Notes: generated from the sequence alone by a model not told the origin. Positions 45,719 through 54,344 are shown, numbered from the stretch's first letter. The stretch is 64,000 nt of DNA from Ideonella livida (GCF_010499455.1 NZ_JAAGOH010000026.1:1-64000), one strand, 5' to 3'. Translations and numbers: made by a program.

Positions 45719-46621
45719 TTGAATTACAAGCACTTGTACTACTTTTGGGCCACAGCCAAGGCTGGAGGCATTCTGCGTGCCAGCCAACAGCTGCATGTGA
45801 CACCCCAGACCTTGTCCTCACAAATTAAGCTGTTGGAGGACGAGTTGGGCTGCGCCCTGCTGCGCCGTGTGGGCCGGGGGTTGGAGCTGACTGAGGCCGG
45901 CCTGGTGGCCCAGGACCACGCCGACCGCATCTTCAGCCTGGGTCAGTCGCTGCAGGCAGCCCTGGGGCAGACCCAAGGGGCCGCGGCCGCCATCACCTTC
46001 CGGGTGGGCGTCGCCGATGCGGTGCCCAAGTCCATCGCCTACCACCTGCTGGAGCCGGCGCTGGCGCTGGACCAGGCGGTCCGGCTGCTGTGCCGCGAGG
46101 GCAAGAAGACCGACCTGCTGGGCCAGCTGGCAGTGCACCAGCTGGACCTGGTGATTGCCGACGCGGCGATGGACCAGCGGCTGAGTGTCAAGGCCTTCAG
46201 CCACCGCTTGGGCAGCACGGCCATGGCCTGCTTTGCCGCGCCGGTGCTGGCGCAGCGCTTGGCGGGACAGCCCTTTCCCGCCTGCCTGGAGGGCGCACCG
46301 CTGCTCATCCAGGGCATGGGTTCGGCCATGCGGCAGCGGCTGGATCTCTGGCTCAGTGAGCAGGCGTTGCGCCCCCAGGTCATCGGTGAGTTTGACGACG
46401 ATGCGCTGCTCAAGGCCTTCGGGGCCCAGGGGCGGGGGGTGTTCTTTTCGGCTGCAGTGCTGGAGCAGGAGACCTGCGCCCAGCATGGCGTCCGCGTGCT
46501 GGGTCATGTCGAGGCACTGCAGGAGGAGCTCTTTGCCATCTCGGTGGAGCGACAGATCAGCCACCCCTGTGTGGCCGCCATCACCGCCCAGGCCCGCCAG
46601 GCGCTGATGGCGGCGCCTTGA
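45719..46621 (+). CDS. nhaR: NhaR-like LysR-type transcriptional regulator
   Basis: The TTG at 45719 gives 300 aa starting (M)NYKHLYYFW, matching NhaR of E. coli (301 aa); an upstream TTG at 45677 is possible. The winged helix (about 1-60) contains ASQQLHVTPQTLSSQIKLLE. The effector region shows strong NhaR-type matches: FRVGVADAVPKSIAYHLLEP, FPACLEGAPLLI and GEFDDDALLKAFGAQGRGVF. NhaR activates Na+/H+ antiporter genes and others in response to Na+. No nhaA gene is present here. It is divergent from terC and followed 55 bases later by an ABC-ATPase-like gene. Confidence 0.9.
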   Translation: MNYKHLYYFWATAKAGGILRASQQLHVTPQTLSSQIKLLEDELGCALLRRVGRGLELTEAGLVAQDHADRIFSLGQSLQAALGQTQGAAAAITFRVGVADAVPKSIAYHLLEPALALDQAVRLLCREGKKTDLLGQLAVHQLDLVIADAAMDQRLSVKAFSHRLGSTAMACFAAPVLAQRLAGQPFPACLEGAPLLIQGMGSAMRQRLDLWLSEQALRPQVIGEFDDDALLKAFGAQGRGVFFSAAVLEQETCAQHGVRVLGHVEALQEELFAISVERQISHPCVAAITAQARQALMAAP

Positions 46622-46676
46622 CGCTGGCACGCCGGTTTCTCCGCCACAGTTTCCCCAGTCCTCACCCGATTCGCCC

Positions 46677-47306
46677 ATGAACACCTCCTGTGATGCTGAT
46701 GACCGCAAGCTGCCGGCGGCGGGGCCGACCCTGAGCTATGTGCTGCAGGACTGGGGGCCGCCCGGTGCCCGCCCGCTTGAGGGGGTGCTGCACCCGGGCC
46801 TGCAACTGGTGTTGGGGGGCGAGGGCCGTGGCAAGACCCGGCTGCTGCGTCTGCTGGCAGGTGCCGATCCGCTGCCGGCGGCTTGCACGCTGCACCCGGC
46901 GCCCTGGCCTGCCTTCCTCTCTGACCTGGAGGAGGAAGGGCTGCGTGCGGTGGTGGCCGCCGAATGGCTGGGCCGGCATGCGGCGCAGCCGGGCTGGCGC
47001 GCCAAGGTGGCCAGCGCCCTGCTGGAGGCGCTGGGTCTGCAGGACCATCTGCTCAAGCAGGTCCACATGCTGTCGACCGGCACCCGGCGTAAGCTGGGTT
47101 TGGTGGCTGCCGCTGCGGGCACGGCCCGGCTGGTGTTGCTGGACCAGCCCCACGCCGCGCTGGACGCGCGTTCCTGCCGGGTGCTTGACGAGCTGCTGGC
47201 CGAGGCGGCCCAGGAATCCCACCGTTGCTGGGTCGTGGCGGACTACAGCTGCCCTGAACGGCTGCAGGGCCTGCCCGGCGTGCGGGTGCTGGACTTGGGG
47301 GATTGA
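46677..47306 (+). CDS. Small ABC-type ATPase, degenerate Walker B
   Basis: A 209-aa protein with Walker A GGEGRGKT (47-54), signature-like LSTGT (132-136) followed by RRKLGLVAAAA, and Walker B RLVLLDQPHAALD. The catalytic Glu after Asp156 is Gln157, and the expected H-loop His is missing (VVADYSCPE). ATP hydrolysis is therefore probably weak, while binding may persist. No permease gene is adjacent. The gene ends nine bases before a sensor kinase gene, so the two may be cotranscribed. A regulatory or structural role is possible; transport is not supported by context. Confidence 0.75.
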   Translation: MNTSCDADDRKLPAAGPTLSYVLQDWGPPGARPLEGVLHPGLQLVLGGEGRGKTRLLRLLAGADPLPAACTLHPAPWPAFLSDLEEEGLRAVVAAEWLGRHAAQPGWRAKVASALLEALGLQDHLLKQVHMLSTGTRRKLGLVAAAAGTARLVLLDQPHAALDARSCRVLDELLAEAAQESHRCWVVADYSCPERLQGLPGVRVLDLGD

Positions 47307-47315
47307 GCCCGGCGC

Positions 47316-49265
47316 GTGTCCGCCGCCGTCGCCCTGGGGCCTGCCCGGCTGGCAGCCAAGCTGGCCTCAGGCACACTTGCGCCCGTGCGAGCTGTACCTG
47401 CCCTGATTTCCTTGAGGCGCCCCACCTGGTCTGGCCTGTGGCTGGCCCTGCTGGTGCTGGTGCCTGCCCTGGTGGGTGGCCTGTTGGGCTACCGCTGGAG
47501 CGAACGCGCTGGCCTGTCCCAGCTGGCCTCCGTCACCGGGGAGCGTCTGGCCCTCTACGCCGCCACATTGGAGTCGGAGCTGGCCCGTTTTGCCTATCTG
47601 CCCAGTCTGGTGGCGGCCGAGCCGGACATCGAAGCCCTGCTGTTGCAACCGGCTGATCTGCGGCGCCGTGAGGAGGCCTCGCGCAAGCTGGTGCGCATCG
47701 CCGCGCGGGCCGGCGCCAGTGGGATCCTGATCTTGGCCGACGACGCCGGCGCCGAGCCCGAAGTGCTGGCCTCCAGCCTGCGGGGCGGGGCGGCGGGGCA
47801 GGATGCACTGCCGCCGCGTGCCTTGCAAGCCCTGCTTCGCGACGGACCCCGCGACTATTTCGCGGCCAACGACGCTGACGGCACCACCGACTATTACTTT
47901 GTGCAGGTGGTGCAGCGCCAAGGCCGGCGTCTGGGGCAGGTGGTGGTACGGGTCAACCTGGCGCCGCTGGAGGCCACCTGGATTGACCTGGGCCTGCGCA
48001 CCCAGAGCGAGCGCCTGCTGGTGATCGACGAGAACGAGGTGGTCGTGCTGTCGTCCGTGCCGGCCTGGAAGTACAAGACCACCGGTGCCCAGGCCGTGCG
48101 CGAGGACACCGGCCGCTATGCGGCGGCCTCGCTGGCACCGCTGGATTGGCAGGAGGTCCAGGAGCTGGAGCCTGGCGTGCGCCTGTTGGCCCTGGCCGCC
48201 CCCGATGGCCGCAGCATCCAGCGGCAGGTGGCGCAGGAGCGCACCATCGTGCCGCTGGGGGCGCGGCTGCTGGCGCTGTCGGATCCCTCCGAGGTGCAGC
48301 GCCTGGCCCGTCATGCGGCTTGGGGCGGTGCGGCCGGCGGTGCGCTGCTGGGGCTGCTGGCCCTGTACGGCCTGCACCGGCGGCGCAGCATGCGCCAGTT
48401 GCTGGCGGCCCGCAACGCGCTGCAGCAGGCCCATGACCAGCTGGAGGCCCAGGTCGACGAGCGCACCTGGCAGTTGCGCAGCGCCAACGAAGAGCTGACC
48501 CGCCAGATCGCCCAGCGCGAGGAGATGGAAGGCGAGCTGATCCAGGCGGGCAAGCTGGCGGTGCTGGGCCAGATGTCGGCGGGCATCTCGCACGAGATCA
48601 ACCAGCCCCTGACCGCCCTGCGCGCCCTCTCGGGCAACGCCCTGCAATTCCTGGAGGCCCAGCGCCTGCGCGAGGTGGCCGGCAACCTGCGCATGATCGA
48701 CGAGATGGCCGAGCGCATGGGCCGCATCGTGGGGCAGCTCAAGTCCTTTGCCCGCAAGGAGGGCCTGAGCCACCAGCCGGTGGTGCTGTCCCAGGCGGTG
48801 CGCAACGTGGTGCTGATGCTGGGACACCGGCTGCGCGAGCAGCCGGTGGACCTCCTGGTCGAGGTGCCGGACGACCTACAGGTGCTGGGCGACCTGCACC
48901 GGCTGGAGCAGGTGCTGCTCAACTTGATGGGCAACGCGCTGGACGCTCTGCGTGGCGTGGCGCTTCGGCGGCTGGAGGTCCATGCCGAACTCAGCGGCCA
49001 GCGGGTGCTGGTACAGGTGCGTGACAGCGGTCCCGGCTTGAGCGAGCTGCAGTGGGCCCGGCTGTTCGAGCCGTTCTTCACCACCAAGGGAGCTGGCGAA
49101 GGCCTGGGACTGGGCCTGGTGATCTCCTCCAAGATCGTGGCGGAGTTCGGCGGCAGCCTGCGGGCCTTGCGGCCGGTGCCGGGGCAGGGCATGGTGTTCG
49201 AGTTCGACCTGCCCTGGGCGCAAGGTTCGGTGCGGCCGTCGCTGCCGGGCGAGCTGCTGGGTTGA
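47316..49265 (+). CDS. DctB-like sensor histidine kinase
   Basis: A 649-aa kinase with a GTG start. TM1 (about 41-62) and TM2 (about 330-352) enclose a double-PAS/Cache-type periplasmic domain (YYFVQVVQRQGRRLGQVVVR, LLVIDENEVVVLSS). A coiled linker leads to the dimerisation helix with His426 in GISHEINQPLTALRAL, an N box (NLMGNALDAL) and G boxes (DSGPGL, GLGLGLVISSKI). These match DctB, the C4-dicarboxylate sensor. DctB normally sits next to dctD, but no NtrC-type regulator gene is adjacent here; a binding protein gene follows in convergent orientation. Ligand identity is inferred only at family level. Confidence 0.9.
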   Translation: MSAAVALGPARLAAKLASGTLAPVRAVPALISLRRPTWSGLWLALLVLVPALVGGLLGYRWSERAGLSQLASVTGERLALYAATLESELARFAYLPSLVAAEPDIEALLLQPADLRRREEASRKLVRIAARAGASGILILADDAGAEPEVLASSLRGGAAGQDALPPRALQALLRDGPRDYFAANDADGTTDYYFVQVVQRQGRRLGQVVVRVNLAPLEATWIDLGLRTQSERLLVIDENEVVVLSSVPAWKYKTTGAQAVREDTGRYAAASLAPLDWQEVQELEPGVRLLALAAPDGRSIQRQVAQERTIVPLGARLLALSDPSEVQRLARHAAWGGAAGGALLGLLALYGLHRRRSMRQLLAARNALQQAHDQLEAQVDERTWQLRSANEELTRQIAQREEMEGELIQAGKLAVLGQMSAGISHEINQPLTALRALSGNALQFLEAQRLREVAGNLRMIDEMAERMGRIVGQLKSFARKEGLSHQPVVLSQAVRNVVLMLGHRLREQPVDLLVEVPDDLQVLGDLHRLEQVLLNLMGNALDALRGVALRRLEVHAELSGQRVLVQVRDSGPGLSELQWARLFEPFFTTKGAGEGLGLGLVISSKIVAEFGGSLRALRPVPGQGMVFEFDLPWAQGSVRPSLPGELLG

Positions 49266-49313
49266 AGCCTGAAGCCGCACCGGCAGCGCCGTTGTGCGGC
49301 CCGCGACGGGGGT

Positions 49314-50315
49314 TTACCGGTACAGCCGCGGGTCGCTGGCGTCGGTGGGGTTGGCCACCACGCGCTTGAGCGCTTCGCTCATGGGCATCTGCAGGTTGAT
49401 GCCCTTGGGGGGGATGGGCGACTGGAACCAGTTGCGGTAGAGGGCGTGGATCGCACCACTGCGGAACAGGTCCACGATCACCCCGTCCACCAGGCGCTTG
49501 AACACCGCGTCGTCGCGGCGCAGGCCAATGGCATAGGGCTCCACGGTCAGCGGCTCCTCCACGATCTGGTAGGCGGCGGCCTCGGGTTGGGTGGCGATCA
49601 TGCTCTTGAGCAGCACATCATCCATGGCAAAGGCCACGGCCCGGCCGGTGGCCAGCAGCCGGAAGGCTTCGAGGTCGTCGAGTCCAGCCAGGATCTTCAT
49701 GCCCAGCTGTCGGCTCTCGTTGGTGGTGTGCAGGAACTGGATGCTGGTGGTGGCCACCGTGGTGGCCACGGGCTGGCCGCGCAGGTCTTCCAGGCCGCGG
49801 ATCGAGCTGCCGGGGCGCACCATCAACCGGCTGGCCGCCACGAAGGTGGTCACCGAGAAAGCCACGCTCTTGTTGCGTTCAGCGGTATTGGTGGTGACGC
49901 CACATTCCAGGTCCACCGTGCCGTTGGCCAGCAGCGGCAACCGGGTGGCCGAGGACACTGCCATCAGCCGCACATCCAGTGTGGGCATGGCCAGGCGGCG
50001 CCGCACCTCATCGACCACCCGCAGGCAGATGTCGATGGAGTAGCCGATGGGTTGGCGCTGGCGGTCCAGGTAGGAGAACGGCGGCGAGGAGTCGCGGTAG
50101 CCCAGGGTGATGACCCCGGCATCGCGGATCTTGGCCAGCGCGGGGGAGCTTTGGATCGGGTCTTCTGCGCGCCCGGCCGCCGTAGCGGCCCAAGCAGGCC
50201 AGGCGGCTCCCAGGCAGAGCGCCACCAGTCCCCAGTGCGCCAGACGTCCGCGCCGGCGGGCGCACGGCGTCGGGAAACGGCGGCGGAGGCTGGCGTGTGC
50301 AGGGGCGGGCGGCAT
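49314..50315 (-). CDS. Glutamate/aspartate-type ABC substrate-binding protein
   Basis: A 333-aa protein with a Sec signal peptide (HWGLVALCLGAAWPAWA). The family 3 solute-binding signature is present (SPALAKIRDAGVITLGYRDS, PFSYLDRQRQPIGYSIDICL), followed by NGTVDLECGVTTNTAERNK, which is typical of GltI-like glutamate/aspartate receptors, and RLLATGRAVAFAMDDVLL. It binds an amino acid in the periplasm. No permease or ATPase gene lies next to it, so it is an orphan receptor here; an RR partner or transporter is elsewhere. It is convergent with the DctB-like kinase. Confidence 0.92.
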   Translation of the reverse strand: MPPAPAHASLRRRFPTPCARRRGRLAHWGLVALCLGAAWPAWAATAAGRAEDPIQSSPALAKIRDAGVITLGYRDSSPPFSYLDRQRQPIGYSIDICLRVVDEVRRRLAMPTLDVRLMAVSSATRLPLLANGTVDLECGVTTNTAERNKSVAFSVTTFVAASRLMVRPGSSIRGLEDLRGQPVATTVATTSIQFLHTTNESRQLGMKILAGLDDLEAFRLLATGRAVAFAMDDVLLKSMIATQPEAAAYQIVEEPLTVEPYAIGLRRDDAVFKRLVDGVIVDLFRSGAIHALYRNWFQSPIPPKGINLQMPMSEALKRVVANPTDASDPRLYR

Positions 50316-50421
50316 GGGCGGCGGGCAGGCAAAGACGGACGGCCGGCAGCATACCCGCTGGCGTCGCGCCCCCGAGGCCTTTGGGGGCAGCGTTTGCCCG
50401 CAGCTCAGGTCCCTAAGGGGG

Positions 50422-50799
50422 TCAGAGCGGCGGCTTGAGCATCGCCAGCGCCACGATGGCGCCCACAGCGGTGGCGCTGGCGGCCGTCCAGCCCAGGCGC
50501 ACGCCAGGGGCCAGCCCCGGGCGCAGCGCCTGCCGGCCCAGCAGGATGTAGGCCACCAGCAGCAGGAGCTTGGGCACCAGCCAGGGCGCGGCGGGCCCGG
50601 GAAACTGACGGCTCAGCACCATCAGGGTGAGGCCGGCCAGCAGCAGGCCGGAATCGACCACGTGAGGCAGCCAGCGCAGCGGCGTCCAGCGCTGGCGCCA
50701 AGCCGCTTGCCGCCAGGCCAGGAGGGCGCGCAGCCCGAACAGGGTCACGCTCAGGGCGGCCAGCCCCATGTGCAGGTGCTTGAGGAGCAGGTAGCTCAT
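50422..50799 (-). CDS. SirB2-family membrane protein
   Basis: A 125-aa protein with four hydrophobic segments. The SirB2 family pattern is visible: LLLKHLHMGLAALSVTLFGL at the N-terminus, then RWLPHVVDSGLLLAGLTL and WLVPKLLLLVAYILLGRQAL. The molecular function of SirB2 is not established; some members sit with nitric-oxide or respiratory genes. It starts 48 bases after nsrR on the same strand, probably the last gene of an nnrS-nsrR-sirB2 operon. Confidence 0.88.
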   Translation of the reverse strand: MSYLLLKHLHMGLAALSVTLFGLRALLAWRQAAWRQRWTPLRWLPHVVDSGLLLAGLTLMVLSRQFPGPAAPWLVPKLLLLVAYILLGRQALRPGLAPGVRLGWTAASATAVGAIVALAMLKPPL

Positions 50800-50847
50800 G
50801 CTGGAGGTGGGCGCGGGTCCGCCAGGGTGGAGGACAGGCGGTGGCCC

Positions 50848-51366
50848 TCAGGCCTCGGGGGGGGCGGGACGAACCGCAGCACGCACGCGTGTCCGGGTGC
50901 GGGGCTGCGGCGGTGCCACGGTGGCGGTGCCTGCCCGCTGGCGTGGCAGCACGTCGGCCAGGGTCCGCCGGTCCAGGGCCGTCAGAAAGCCGCGCAGCGC
51001 CTCATCGAAGACGCCGGCCAGGCGGCACTGGCCGGTCAGCAGGCAATGGCGCTCGTTGGGTCCGGTGACGGGTGGGCTTGCCGGGGCGCCCATGCATTCC
51101 ACCAGCTGGAAATCGGGCTCCACGCTGCGCACAAAGGCGCCCAGGTTGATCTCGGCCGGCGGGCGGGCCAAGGTCATCCCGCCCCCCTTGCCCCGCACGG
51201 TGGTGATCCAGCCGGCCAGGCCGAGCTGGTGGGTGATCTTCATCAGGTGGGCCTCGGACAGCCCATGCGCCTGCGCGACCTCGGCAATGGTGCACAGCCG
51301 TGCGGGATGGCCGCCCAGGTACATGAGCAGGCGCAGGGCGTAGTCGGTCATCGCGGTCAGGCGCAT
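50848..51366 (-). CDS. nsrR: Rrf2-family nitric-oxide-sensing repressor NsrR
   Basis: A 172-aa protein starting MRLTAMTDYALRLLMYLG, the classic NsrR N-terminus, with a winged helix (GLSEAHLMKITHQLGLAGWI, TTVRGKGGGMTLAR). The three cluster-ligand Cys are present at 91, 108 and 114. Their spacing is unusual: E. coli NsrR has 91, 96 and 102, so a 12-residue Pro/Gly-rich insertion lies between the first and second Cys. The C-terminus is extended by a basic tail (PRTRTRVRAAVRP). NsrR represses genes for nitric-oxide defence until NO damages its Fe-S cluster. It follows nnrS by 34 bases and is likely autoregulated. Confidence 0.93.
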   Translation of the reverse strand: MRLTAMTDYALRLLMYLGGHPARLCTIAEVAQAHGLSEAHLMKITHQLGLAGWITTVRGKGGGMTLARPPAEINLGAFVRSVEPDFQLVECMGAPASPPVTGPNERHCLLTGQCRLAGVFDEALRGFLTALDRRTLADVLPRQRAGTATVAPPQPRTRTRVRAAVRPAPPEA

Positions 51367-51400
51367 GTCGGCTCCGGGGAGGGTTTGGGGAAAGAGGGGG

Positions 51401-52615
51401 TCAGCCAGGCTGACCGTCGGCGCGTGGACGCCACAGCCAGGGAGCGTAGCGCACCAGGAAGAGGCCGAAAGCCAGGGCCCAGGCCACGCTGGAGGCGCCG
51501 ACGGCCAGGGGCAGCCACCCCGGTGCGGCCAGCGGCAGCGCCACCCGCAGCAAGGCGGCCAGCGTGATCAGGAGGTAGGCCGTGGTTTCCAGGGCTCCGG
51601 CCCGCAGCGCGCGGCCGGTGTGGCCCAGGGCGGTGCGGGTCATCATGCCCAGGGTCATGGTGCCCAGGGTCCCCACCGTCAAGGCGTGGACGGCCAGGCC
51701 TGGCGTCACCAGCCCGGCCCAGGCCCCCAGGCGCAGGGCCAGGTGAACGCACAGCCAGGCGTAGGCCAGGTGCAGGACCCAGACCAAGGGTTGACGGCCG
51801 CTCTTCCAGCCTTGCCACAGGACCAGCCGCAGCCCGTGTGTCGCCAGGGCCAGGCCCAGCATCAGCGCCTGCAAGGGCGCCCAGTGGGGCGTGGGCACCA
51901 GGGCCTGGAGGGCATCGGCGGCCCCCAGGCCCAACAGGCTGCCCAGCGCCAGGCGTTCCAGCGGCGGATGGCGGGTGGCCCGCAAGCCGGGCACGCCGTT
52001 CTGGCTGAACATGGGAATCACCCGGCCGCCCATCACGGCGATCATGAACAGCAGGACGTCCAGCGCCAGGGGCACCGCCAACGTGGCGGTCACGGCTCCG
52101 GCGCCCAGTGCACTGGCATGCAGGCTGGCGGCCGCCACGGCCAGGCCCAGCAGCAACAGGACGAAGAAGTGGTTGCGCCGGTGGGGGCCGCGGTGCAAGG
52201 CGCGGCCCAGGCCCCAGGCGGCGGCCAGGGGCACCGCCACGTTGGCCACGGCGGCAGCCCACGGCCAGGGGCTCCACATCAGCACCCGGGCGGCCACCCA
52301 GAGGGCGGCCAGGGCCATCAGGGGGCGCCCGGTTGGCGTGGGCTGGCCCGACCAATGACGGCCGGCGGTGAAGAGGAAACCGATCACCACGGCCAGGGCA
52401 AAGCCGAACACCATCTCGTGGGCATGCCACAGCGGGCCCGCCAGCACCGGGTGGGGCAGCAGCCCCAGGAATTGGGCAGCCCACAGCGGTACCGACACCA
52501 CGGCCTGCAGGCCCGCCAGCTGGTAGAAGGGCCGAAAGCCCAGGTCCCACAGCGCCAGCCGGTCCGCCGGCGGAGCGCGGCGGATCTCCTCAATCTGGAT
52601 GAACTGGGTGGCCAT
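51401..52615 (-). CDS. nnrS: NnrS-family heme-copper membrane protein
   Basis: The start at 52615 removes a 20-residue extension that would overlap the operator; the product is 404 aa. About twelve hydrophobic segments and the family motifs are seen: LGFRPFYQLAGLQAVVSVPL, GPLWHAHEMVFGFALAVVIG, GRVIPMFSQNG and GTLGTMTLGMMTRTALGHTG, with conserved His in WHAHE. NnrS helps cells survive nitric oxide and nitrosative stress during denitrification. It is the first gene of an operon with nsrR and sirB2. An NsrR-like 23-bp site lies directly upstream over the predicted transcription start. Confidence 0.94.
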   Translation of the reverse strand: MATQFIQIEEIRRAPPADRLALWDLGFRPFYQLAGLQAVVSVPLWAAQFLGLLPHPVLAGPLWHAHEMVFGFALAVVIGFLFTAGRHWSGQPTPTGRPLMALAALWVAARVLMWSPWPWAAAVANVAVPLAAAWGLGRALHRGPHRRNHFFVLLLLGLAVAAASLHASALGAGAVTATLAVPLALDVLLFMIAVMGGRVIPMFSQNGVPGLRATRHPPLERLALGSLLGLGAADALQALVPTPHWAPLQALMLGLALATHGLRLVLWQGWKSGRQPLVWVLHLAYAWLCVHLALRLGAWAGLVTPGLAVHALTVGTLGTMTLGMMTRTALGHTGRALRAGALETTAYLLITLAALLRVALPLAAPGWLPLAVGASSVAWALAFGLFLVRYAPWLWRPRADGQPG

Positions 52616-52623
52616 GGTGCTTG

Positions 52624-52646
52624 AAGATGAATATTTGATGACTCTT
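52624..52646 (-). promoter_or_regulatory. NsrR-like 11-1-11 operator upstream of nnrS
   Basis: The 23-bp element begins AAGATGAATAT and ends TGATGACTCTT with one base between. This matches the NsrR layout (AAGATG-type arms, 11-1-11) with mismatches in the inner part. It starts eight bases before the nnrS start codon and overlaps the predicted transcription start. Confidence 0.75.
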
Positions 52647-52675
52647 ATTGTGACCTTGGTCGCCGCTATAAGCAA
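52647..52675 (-). promoter_or_regulatory. Predicted sigma-70 promoter of nnrS operon
   Basis: On the minus strand, TTGCTT (-35, 52670-52675) and CACAAT (-10, 52647-52652) are separated by 17 bases. The NsrR-like site begins right after the -10, so bound repressor would block initiation. Confidence 0.5.
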
Positions 52676-52740
52676 ACTATGAAGTGAATCTTATGGCGGC
52701 CCAATCAGCAGCTGTGGGGCGGATGGGGGCCGGCGCGGCC

Positions 52741-53379
52741 TCACCAGGCCAGGGACAGCACCTCGCCGTTTCCCAAACGCGTCTGGGTGAAGAAGTCTTC
52801 GGCGCTGACGCCGTCGAGCAAGTGGCGCAGGCAGCGCACCACAAAACCATGGCAGACCACCAGCACGGCCCCCGGGCTGCCCTGCGCCTGGGCGAGGGCG
52901 GCTTCGGCGCGCAGGGCCTGCAGGCCTTCGGCCACGCGGTCCACCACCGCCTGCACCGCCTCGGCGCCCTCCGGGCTCCGGTCCCAGCGCCACGCGACCT
53001 GGGCGCGGGCCGCCTCGGGATGCCGCGCCAGGGCTTCGGCTGCGGTCAGCCCCTCGAAGATCCCGAAGTCCCGTTCCCGGAAGCGGGCGTCCAGCACCAC
53101 CTCCAGCCCCAGGGCCTGGGCCAGCGGTGCGGCCGTCTGCCGTGCCCGCAACTGGGGTGAGCAGACGATGCGCCGCAGCCGGGGCAGGGCGGAAGGGGTG
53201 TCGGCCGGGCGCCAGCGCGCCGCCAGGGCGTCGGCCTGGGCCAGACCCAGGGCGTTGAGCGGGGGATCGAGCCGGCCTTGCCAGCGTTCGTCGATGTTGA
53301 GATCGGTCTGACCGTGGCGGGCGATCCAAAGTGGTGGCAGCGGGGAGGGGGACATGGCTGGGGGTGGTGGGTGGGCCAT
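52741..53379 (-). CDS. Histidine phosphatase superfamily protein
   Basis: A 212-aa protein (start 53379; an alternative ATG at 53355). The catalytic motif is WIARHGQTDLN, with the family Arg in SPQLRARQTA, the acid Glu region FRERDFGIFEG and the second His in VVCHGFVVR. These are the phosphoglycerate-mutase/CobC-type features. The substrate (sugar phosphate, alpha-ribazole phosphate or other) cannot be told. It lies on the same strand as the downstream nnrS operon, but an independent promoter sits between them. Confidence 0.9.
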   Translation of the reverse strand: MAHPPPPAMSPSPLPPLWIARHGQTDLNIDERWQGRLDPPLNALGLAQADALAARWRPADTPSALPRLRRIVCSPQLRARQTAAPLAQALGLEVVLDARFRERDFGIFEGLTAAEALARHPEAARAQVAWRWDRSPEGAEAVQAVVDRVAEGLQALRAEAALAQAQGSPGAVLVVCHGFVVRCLRHLLDGVSAEDFFTQTRLGNGEVLSLAW

Positions 53380-53435
53380 CGGAAAGGCGTCAGGCGCCGT
53401 CGGCGCGGGGGCGGCAGGTGCTGCTGTGCCAGGGG

Positions 53436-54194
53436 TCAGAGCACGTCGCGCAGGACCTGCACGGTGTCGGTGAGGGCGGGCAGCAGCCGCTCGACCGCCT
53501 CAGCCAGCGTGGCGTTCTGCATGGGCAGGGTGGCGCCCAGGGCGCCCACGCAGTCGCCCCGACGGTCCTTGACCGGCATGGCGACACCGCGCAGGCCGGG
53601 GGTGAGCTGCTGCTCGGTGCACCAGTAGCCCATTTCACGGGCCTGGCGCACGCTGGTCATGAACGCCTCGGGGTCGGTGGTGGTGCGGGGCGTGAAGGCG
53701 GAGAACTCATGCTCGGCCACCCACTGCTGCAGACGCGACTCCGCCCAGGTCGACAGGATGGCCACGCCGGGTGTGACCACATGGGCAGGGACCCGCGCGC
53801 CCACCGGAAAGCCGATGCTCATCACCCGGCTGCTGACCGAGCGGGCCACATAGACCACCTCATGGCCGTCCAAGACGCTGAAGTTGTAGTTCTCGCCGTT
53901 GTCGGCCGCCAGCCGCTGGACAAAGGGCTGCACCAGCCGCGGCAGACGGGCCGAGCCCAGGTAGCTCTGGCCCAGGCGCAGGATGCGGGGTGAGAGCCAG
54001 AAGCGCTTGCCGTCGGTGTCGGCATAGCCGAAATGCACCAGGCTCAGCAGGTAGCGCCGCGCCGCGGTGCGGGTGATGCCCGCCCGGGAGGCCGCCTCGG
54101 AGGCGGTCAGCCGGGGGTGGTCGTCATCAAAAGCCTCGATGACCCGCAGGCCCTTGCCCAGGCCCTCGACGATGTCGGTGCTGGCGATCTCCAT
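53436..54194 (-). CDS. IclR-family transcriptional regulator (first copy)
   Basis: A 252-aa protein. The winged helix is at about 10-75 (GLGKGLRVIEAFDDDHPRLT, ITRTAARRYLLSLVHFGYA) and the effector-binding GAF-like domain at about 90-250 (SVLDGHEVVYVARS, RVPAHVVTPGVAIL, GLRGVAMPVKDRRGDCVGAL). It resembles PcaR/PobR-type regulators of aromatic catabolism. It is divergent from the first Liv binding protein gene; overlapping palindromes lie between them. A clear paralogue lies at 61752-62561. Confidence 0.93.
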   Translation of the reverse strand: MEIASTDIVEGLGKGLRVIEAFDDDHPRLTASEAASRAGITRTAARRYLLSLVHFGYADTDGKRFWLSPRILRLGQSYLGSARLPRLVQPFVQRLAADNGENYNFSVLDGHEVVYVARSVSSRVMSIGFPVGARVPAHVVTPGVAILSTWAESRLQQWVAEHEFSAFTPRTTTDPEAFMTSVRQAREMGYWCTEQQLTPGLRGVAMPVKDRRGDCVGALGATLPMQNATLAEAVERLLPALTDTVQVLRDVL

Positions 54195-54272
54195 GGTGGA
54201 CGCGATGGTGCCATGGCCGCGAAGGCCTCCGCACCCTGGTGCTCAGGACTTTCCCCAAAAATGATCGCTTTA

Positions 54273-54298
54273 CGCGCACTGTGCGCGATAGTCGCGCA
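54273..54298. promoter_or_regulatory. Overlapping palindromes, candidate IclR operator
   Basis: Two perfect palindromes share six bases: CGCGCACTGTGCGCG (54273-54287) and TGCGCGATAGTCGCGCA (54282-54298). They are in the divergent region between iclR copy 1 and the binding protein gene, ending 17 bases before the predicted -35. The position suits an activator or a regulator acting on both promoters. Confidence 0.65.
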
Positions 54299-54315
54299 AA
54301 TTCGGGTCTTCCGCC

Positions 54316-54344
54316 TTGTCACCGGGGGCTGCGCTGCCTATCGT
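54316..54344 (+). promoter_or_regulatory. Predicted promoter of the Liv operon
   Basis: TTGTCA (54316-54321) and TATCGT (54339-54344) are separated by exactly 17 bases. This would start transcription near 54351, leaving a leader of about 80 bases before the binding protein gene. Confidence 0.55.
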
